Assembly (NCBI GenBank): GCA_014529385.2
Contig: CM043946.1
Span: forward strand, 17,438,077 to 17,502,076
Length of the DNA: 64,000 nt
Origin: Adiantum capillus-veneris
Lineage: Eukaryota; Streptophyta; Polypodiopsida; Polypodiales; Pteridaceae
Direction: 5' to 3'
Shown piece after piece: positions 60,656-64,000 of this stretch; position 1 is the first letter of the stretch; every line of letters begins with the position of its first letter. The translations under genes were made by a program, and so were the position numbers. Below the pieces are notes generated by a model. That model worked only from the letters and a program-made list of their open reading frames with translations, was not told the origin of the DNA and searched no databases.

Positions 60656-61285
60656 ACACACTCAAGAAAAATTACACTTTGCTTATGATTGATTGAAAAA
60701 GCTACATATATCAAATTGAACCTTCTCATGCAAACTGAACCTAGAACTACTGTGTAACTGTATGCCAATAAGAGAGTGTTCTTGTGGTCATCACTTGACT
60801 GGACCAGGGCTTGGAAACCCAACACCAATGGTGCATCATATTGAATATTTGTCATCCATAACATTACCTCAACCATTTCAATATACATTGGTGCCCATTT
60901 AAAATCCATACAAATTAATAACTTCTCTTTCCTTTGGATGAGATTATTATGCTTAGTTGTTTCTCCATATGTAAGGTCAATACATAAGCTTCGATGGTCT
61001 GATTTTGAGGTCCACTGGCAAACCATAAAATTATTTATGCAAGAAATAATGGCTTTAGAGAGTAGTATATAGTCAATCACACCATCCCCATTGTGTTTGC
61101 TACATGTAAATCCATCGGCTCCACTCCGTAAAGATACACCATTTTTTGGTGTACTTGTAATGCCCACCTCTCTCAATTTTTCCACCACAATATATGCTGC
61201 ACAGTTTGTAAGGTACCCATATGAGGAGAAGCCAATGGTGCACAGATATTTGGTGGATTCCAGCTTTGCACGCTCATGAGATCTC

Positions 61286-62202
61286 TATTTGTGATTGTGG
61301 ATAGTACGAAGCAAATTCCAACTTCCCACAAGACTTTTTATTTGCCGGAATATCTTAGCCAGATGGGGGCCAAAAGACAATAAAAAAACGGACGTCCAAT
61401 GGCCGGTGGTCCATGGTCTTTGGGCGATGGCCGAATTTCAATGTCCGGTGGCCGAGCTCTAGGCCGAATGCATGGCGCATGGGAGAGTCCTACTTGGACT
61501 TGGTTATCAAAGGGCAGCTGCACATGGGTGTTTAAATCCTTTTCTTTATGTGTATATTATTTTAAACGATTAACCCACACAATGCCAACTTTTAGCCTTT
61601 CCATTTTGTGCAATGACTTAGGGTGTGTTTAAGTCGTAAAATTCACTTTCAACAAAGGATTGTATTTATTTCTGGACCTGAAAGAATACAAGAAATTTTT
61701 CTCTCTCCACTCTCCATTATTCTATCACTCCTAGAGTATTATAATTTATTTGATGTCCACATATTTATTTTGCTCTAGAGGGTGAGTTTTGCTTGATTAT
61801 GAACCCAAAGGACTTATATGCATAAGTCATTCCAAATATATACATCATTGCGAGCACAAAATTAGAGTTTCAAAGAATAATTTGGGATTTGTTTGTGCGA
61901 CAAAGGTTAGCCGCTATAAATGCATCAAATAATCCTTTCATCTTACCCTTGATTCAATATGATCTAAAGGCTTGGATGTATCTTATTTTGAGATTTCTAC
62001 GTGTACATGAGTGGGTGAGAGAGAGTCTTCTATGGCAACACTTTAGGTGTTCACCAAAAAAGACCACACCTTCATTAAGTGAATTCTTTGCTACCTCCTC
62101 ACAATCGTTCTCAAGCAGAGGTTTGATACCTTCCTAGTAAGCACACCAACTTCTTGACATAGTTTTGGTGAACCCAATGCTAATTTTCCAGGGTGACAGT
62201 TT
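61286..62202. other. No recognised feature
   Basis: Mixed AT-rich sequence with a few GGCCG-containing repeats near 61395-61470. No domain, no LTR found. Confidence 0.4.
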
Positions 62203-63982
62203 GTGGGAGTAATGGATGATCAAGCGGGGCAACATGGTGTGCAATTTGATATGGCTACAATAAAAATGTTCCAAGCATTTACTTCATTTATGCAACACCA
62301 ACATGCTATAGAAAGACGTGAGGTTTCAATAGCCAAAGCTATTCAAGAAATTGTTAACAAAAGAGATCAATTTGATAGGAAAGACGTGACAAAGTACCTT
62401 TATAGATATGTGAAGAAAATGGAACTCCATCGAGTAGTAGAAGGTAAGACAATTCAAAGCTTTGAGTTGGTTGTGACTCCTAGAATTAGGGAGCATGTAA
62501 AAACAACTAGGGAAGGGCATGGGGCAATTTGGGAAGCATTAAAATTGGCCTTAAAGGAGGAGTATATCATGGAATATTCAGAGAGAGTGATAAAAAGAAT
62601 ATTTTTAGAATGGATAGCCAAGCCAAAGGAGGGAGTTTCTCCAACAGAGTTGCTCATGGAATTTGAGTGATGATATGCTCGTCACTAAGACAAAGAAGGC
62701 TACATTAAAATCAAAGAGGGTAGAGCTTTTCCTACAAGTAGCTAAAAAAAGAGCTTCAAGAAAACTTGGAGCTGCTACTTGTAGATAAATATTGAGCAAG
62801 GACTAAAGACCAACTGGAATGATGTTGAAGATACTATCTCACTACTTGCAAAGCGACAAAGAAGAAGAGACAAGATGGTAGTCAATACTTCTACTTTGAC
62901 CTCGTTGACTCTTGAAAAGATGGTGAAACCTTCTACTATAACTCCAAAAGTTGATGAATCTATGGTAGATGATATTGTGAAAGGCATGCATGAACTAAAG
63001 CTAAAACTTGCAAAGCTTGAAGAGAAGGGACAACCATCAACACCACCTTTAAGGCAACACAACACGCCAGAGAAGGTTTTGTTCACATATGTAAGGTGAT
63101 AGTGAAAATCATGTAAGAAGGGATTGTGATAGTTTTAATGATGCTTTAAGAAAATATGTTTTGTTCTTTAAGGATGATAATATCCATTCAGGGAGAGATG
63201 TTTACCCTTGAGAACTAACTTTGGGAAGGGAGGATGTAAAATTTAGTAGAGGAGATGTCTTCTAACCATGCTGTTTTGCAGTTGAGACTGCTACTTATGG
63301 AGCAAAGATTGAGCACTCCAAGGGTTCTACGAGTGACGATGGTAAGTTGTGGCCAAATGTTGTTGAAATATCTAGGAAGGTAAATTTTATAAAGGCGACC
63401 CTACATGAGGCACGGGATTGCATATGCCTAGAAACAGGATGGAATGATATAGGGGACTCATTGGCAGTGCATGCCTACAATACAAATTGCCAAAAAAATG
63501 AGACTATTGTAGAAGAGAAGCCCAAATGTGAGAATTTTGATAAAGGAATAAGAAAAAAATACCTTACCAAAACATCCTTGACACAGGAAGCATCTCCATT
63601 TGAAGTACTCATGGAAGAGTCTACAACAAGAAAGAAGAAAGAGCCAACAAAAGGTAAGCCAAAAGGCCCAACTTATAAATGAAAATTTGATATTGAGGTT
63701 GCTATAGATTTAAAGAAATTCTTGGAGGATAGGATTTTGAATATAAAGATTGAGTTTACCTTGGGAGAAGTCCTTGGAATAGCCAAACCTGAACTCCATG
63801 AGGAGATCATTGATATCATTAAGAGAAAGAGGCAAACTCTTGTTGAGATTGCTCGCCCACAAGCTGAAGGTGAAACCTTGAAGACAGAGGGAATGAAATT
63901 TCAAGATAGGGAGGATGATAAAGGTGTGGTAGGATGCTATTCATCCACTAGGAAAGTAAAGTGTGCATTTTCCCATTGATGC
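62203..63982 (+). pseudogene. Retrotransposon gag-like reading frame, degenerate, unknown clade
   Basis: The first frame (62203-62670) is a helical gag-like domain: MATIKMFQAFTSFMQHQHAIE, YLYRYVKKMELHRVVEGKTI, then EHVKTTREGHGAIWEALKLALKEEY. After frameshifts it continues near 62725 (ELFLQVAKKELQENLELLLV-like reading), then 62875-63099 (a Lys-rich segment) and 63347-63682. It ends at 63722-63979 with LEDRILNIKIEFTLGEVLGIAK, which in my recollection precedes a retropepsin in plant elements. Several stops are present, including a TGA near 63680. The protease itself would lie beyond the window. Not recognised with certainty. Confidence 0.6.
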
Positions 63983-64000
63983 CAAAGAAGTTGAAGCCAT

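Larger units (their letters stand above)
57487..60824 (-). mobile_element. Copia-like non-autonomous remnant with duplicated gag
   Basis: A perfect CCAAT duplication lies at 57482-57486 and 60825-60829. The ends are TGTTGGGT on both strands. Shared LTR-like sequence (AGATT(C/T)(A/G)ACACACTCAAG through CTACATATATCAAATTGAACC) lies at 57540-57650 and 60570-60725. The interior holds two tandem ~1.2-kb units, each with part of a Copia gag. No protease, integrase or RT is present. LTR limits are not fixed; no standard primer site was seen. Confidence 0.75.
56094..61285 (-). mobile_element. Decayed LINE (LINE3), split by a Copia-like element
   Basis: Endonuclease remains (60830-61285) include DGVIDYILLSKAI and SDHRSLCIDL. 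RT remains (56094-57486) include RRRWFDKEYQHAQ near 57390, VKLLHKGGDIKNINNYRTI near 56860, MSPTLFGLCINQLEQM near 56480, YVDY where YADD is usual near 56350, and VVGTFEYLGLEV near 56170. The halves join in frame across the CCAAT duplication (NIQYDAP before, ETKWEAFKKF after). Motif wording resembles LINE2, so probably the same clade but much older. Confidence 0.85.

Overview
This window looks like nuclear DNA of a land plant with a large, retrotransposon-rich genome. Four things point that way: a chromodomain Gypsy element, Copia elements with an initiator-tRNA-Met primer site, plant-type LINEs whose ORF1 carries a DUF4283/CCHC-like tail, and one intron-split gene. The very long TE-filled introns and an odd gag family at the right edge would suit a fern, lycophyte or gymnosperm. 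I cannot name the species, and nothing bacterial or viral in origin was seen.

Only one host gene is supported: the C-terminal ~257 codons of a medium-chain dehydrogenase/reductase (quinone oxidoreductase / enoyl reductase-like), on the + strand. Its exons lie at 23930-24195, 50620-50741, 50881-50963 and 51671-51973. The first of these introns is 26.4 kb and packed with nested elements. The intron upstream of 23930 reaches the left window edge without a recognisable exon.

Layout. At 1-2045 is part of a non-coding LTR element (family D). At 2046-11282 are LTRs of family E, with a Copia element nested at 2738-8310 (target duplication AGTAT) and one E LTR inserted inside another. At 11283-23625 is a minus-strand non-coding LTR element (A2) split by a solo LTR (13522-23419, duplication CATAT), which is itself split by a chromovirus (14242-22893, duplication CCTTC). 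At 24775-25915 is the 5' end of a coding relative of family A (A3). At 25998-49970 is a plus-strand family A element (A1) that has been opened twice. Its body holds a Gypsy remnant (29411-39280, duplication ACCTC) containing a LINE (31362-37745). Its 3' LTR holds a family D element (40843-49490, duplication TTGTG) containing a nearly intact second LINE (about 43909-49092). From 52 kb rightwards are older decayed pieces: LINE fragments, Gypsy and Copia fragments, a LINE (56094-61285) split by a Copia-like remnant (57487-60824, duplication CCAAT), and a gag-like reading frame at 62203-63982.

The target-site duplications and the interrupted homologies give a relative insertion order: A1, then G2, then LINE1; A1, then D1, then LINE2; A2, then the solo LTR, then the chromovirus. 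No novel enzymatic or defence system is visible. The most informative signals are the CAG-to-TAG stop pattern (probably CHG-methylation scars), a duplication carrying an inverted 24-nt copy, a LINE sitting in a GA microsatellite with its reading frames split only by single stops, hairpin and motif arrays in non-coding LTR elements, and the extreme intron itself.
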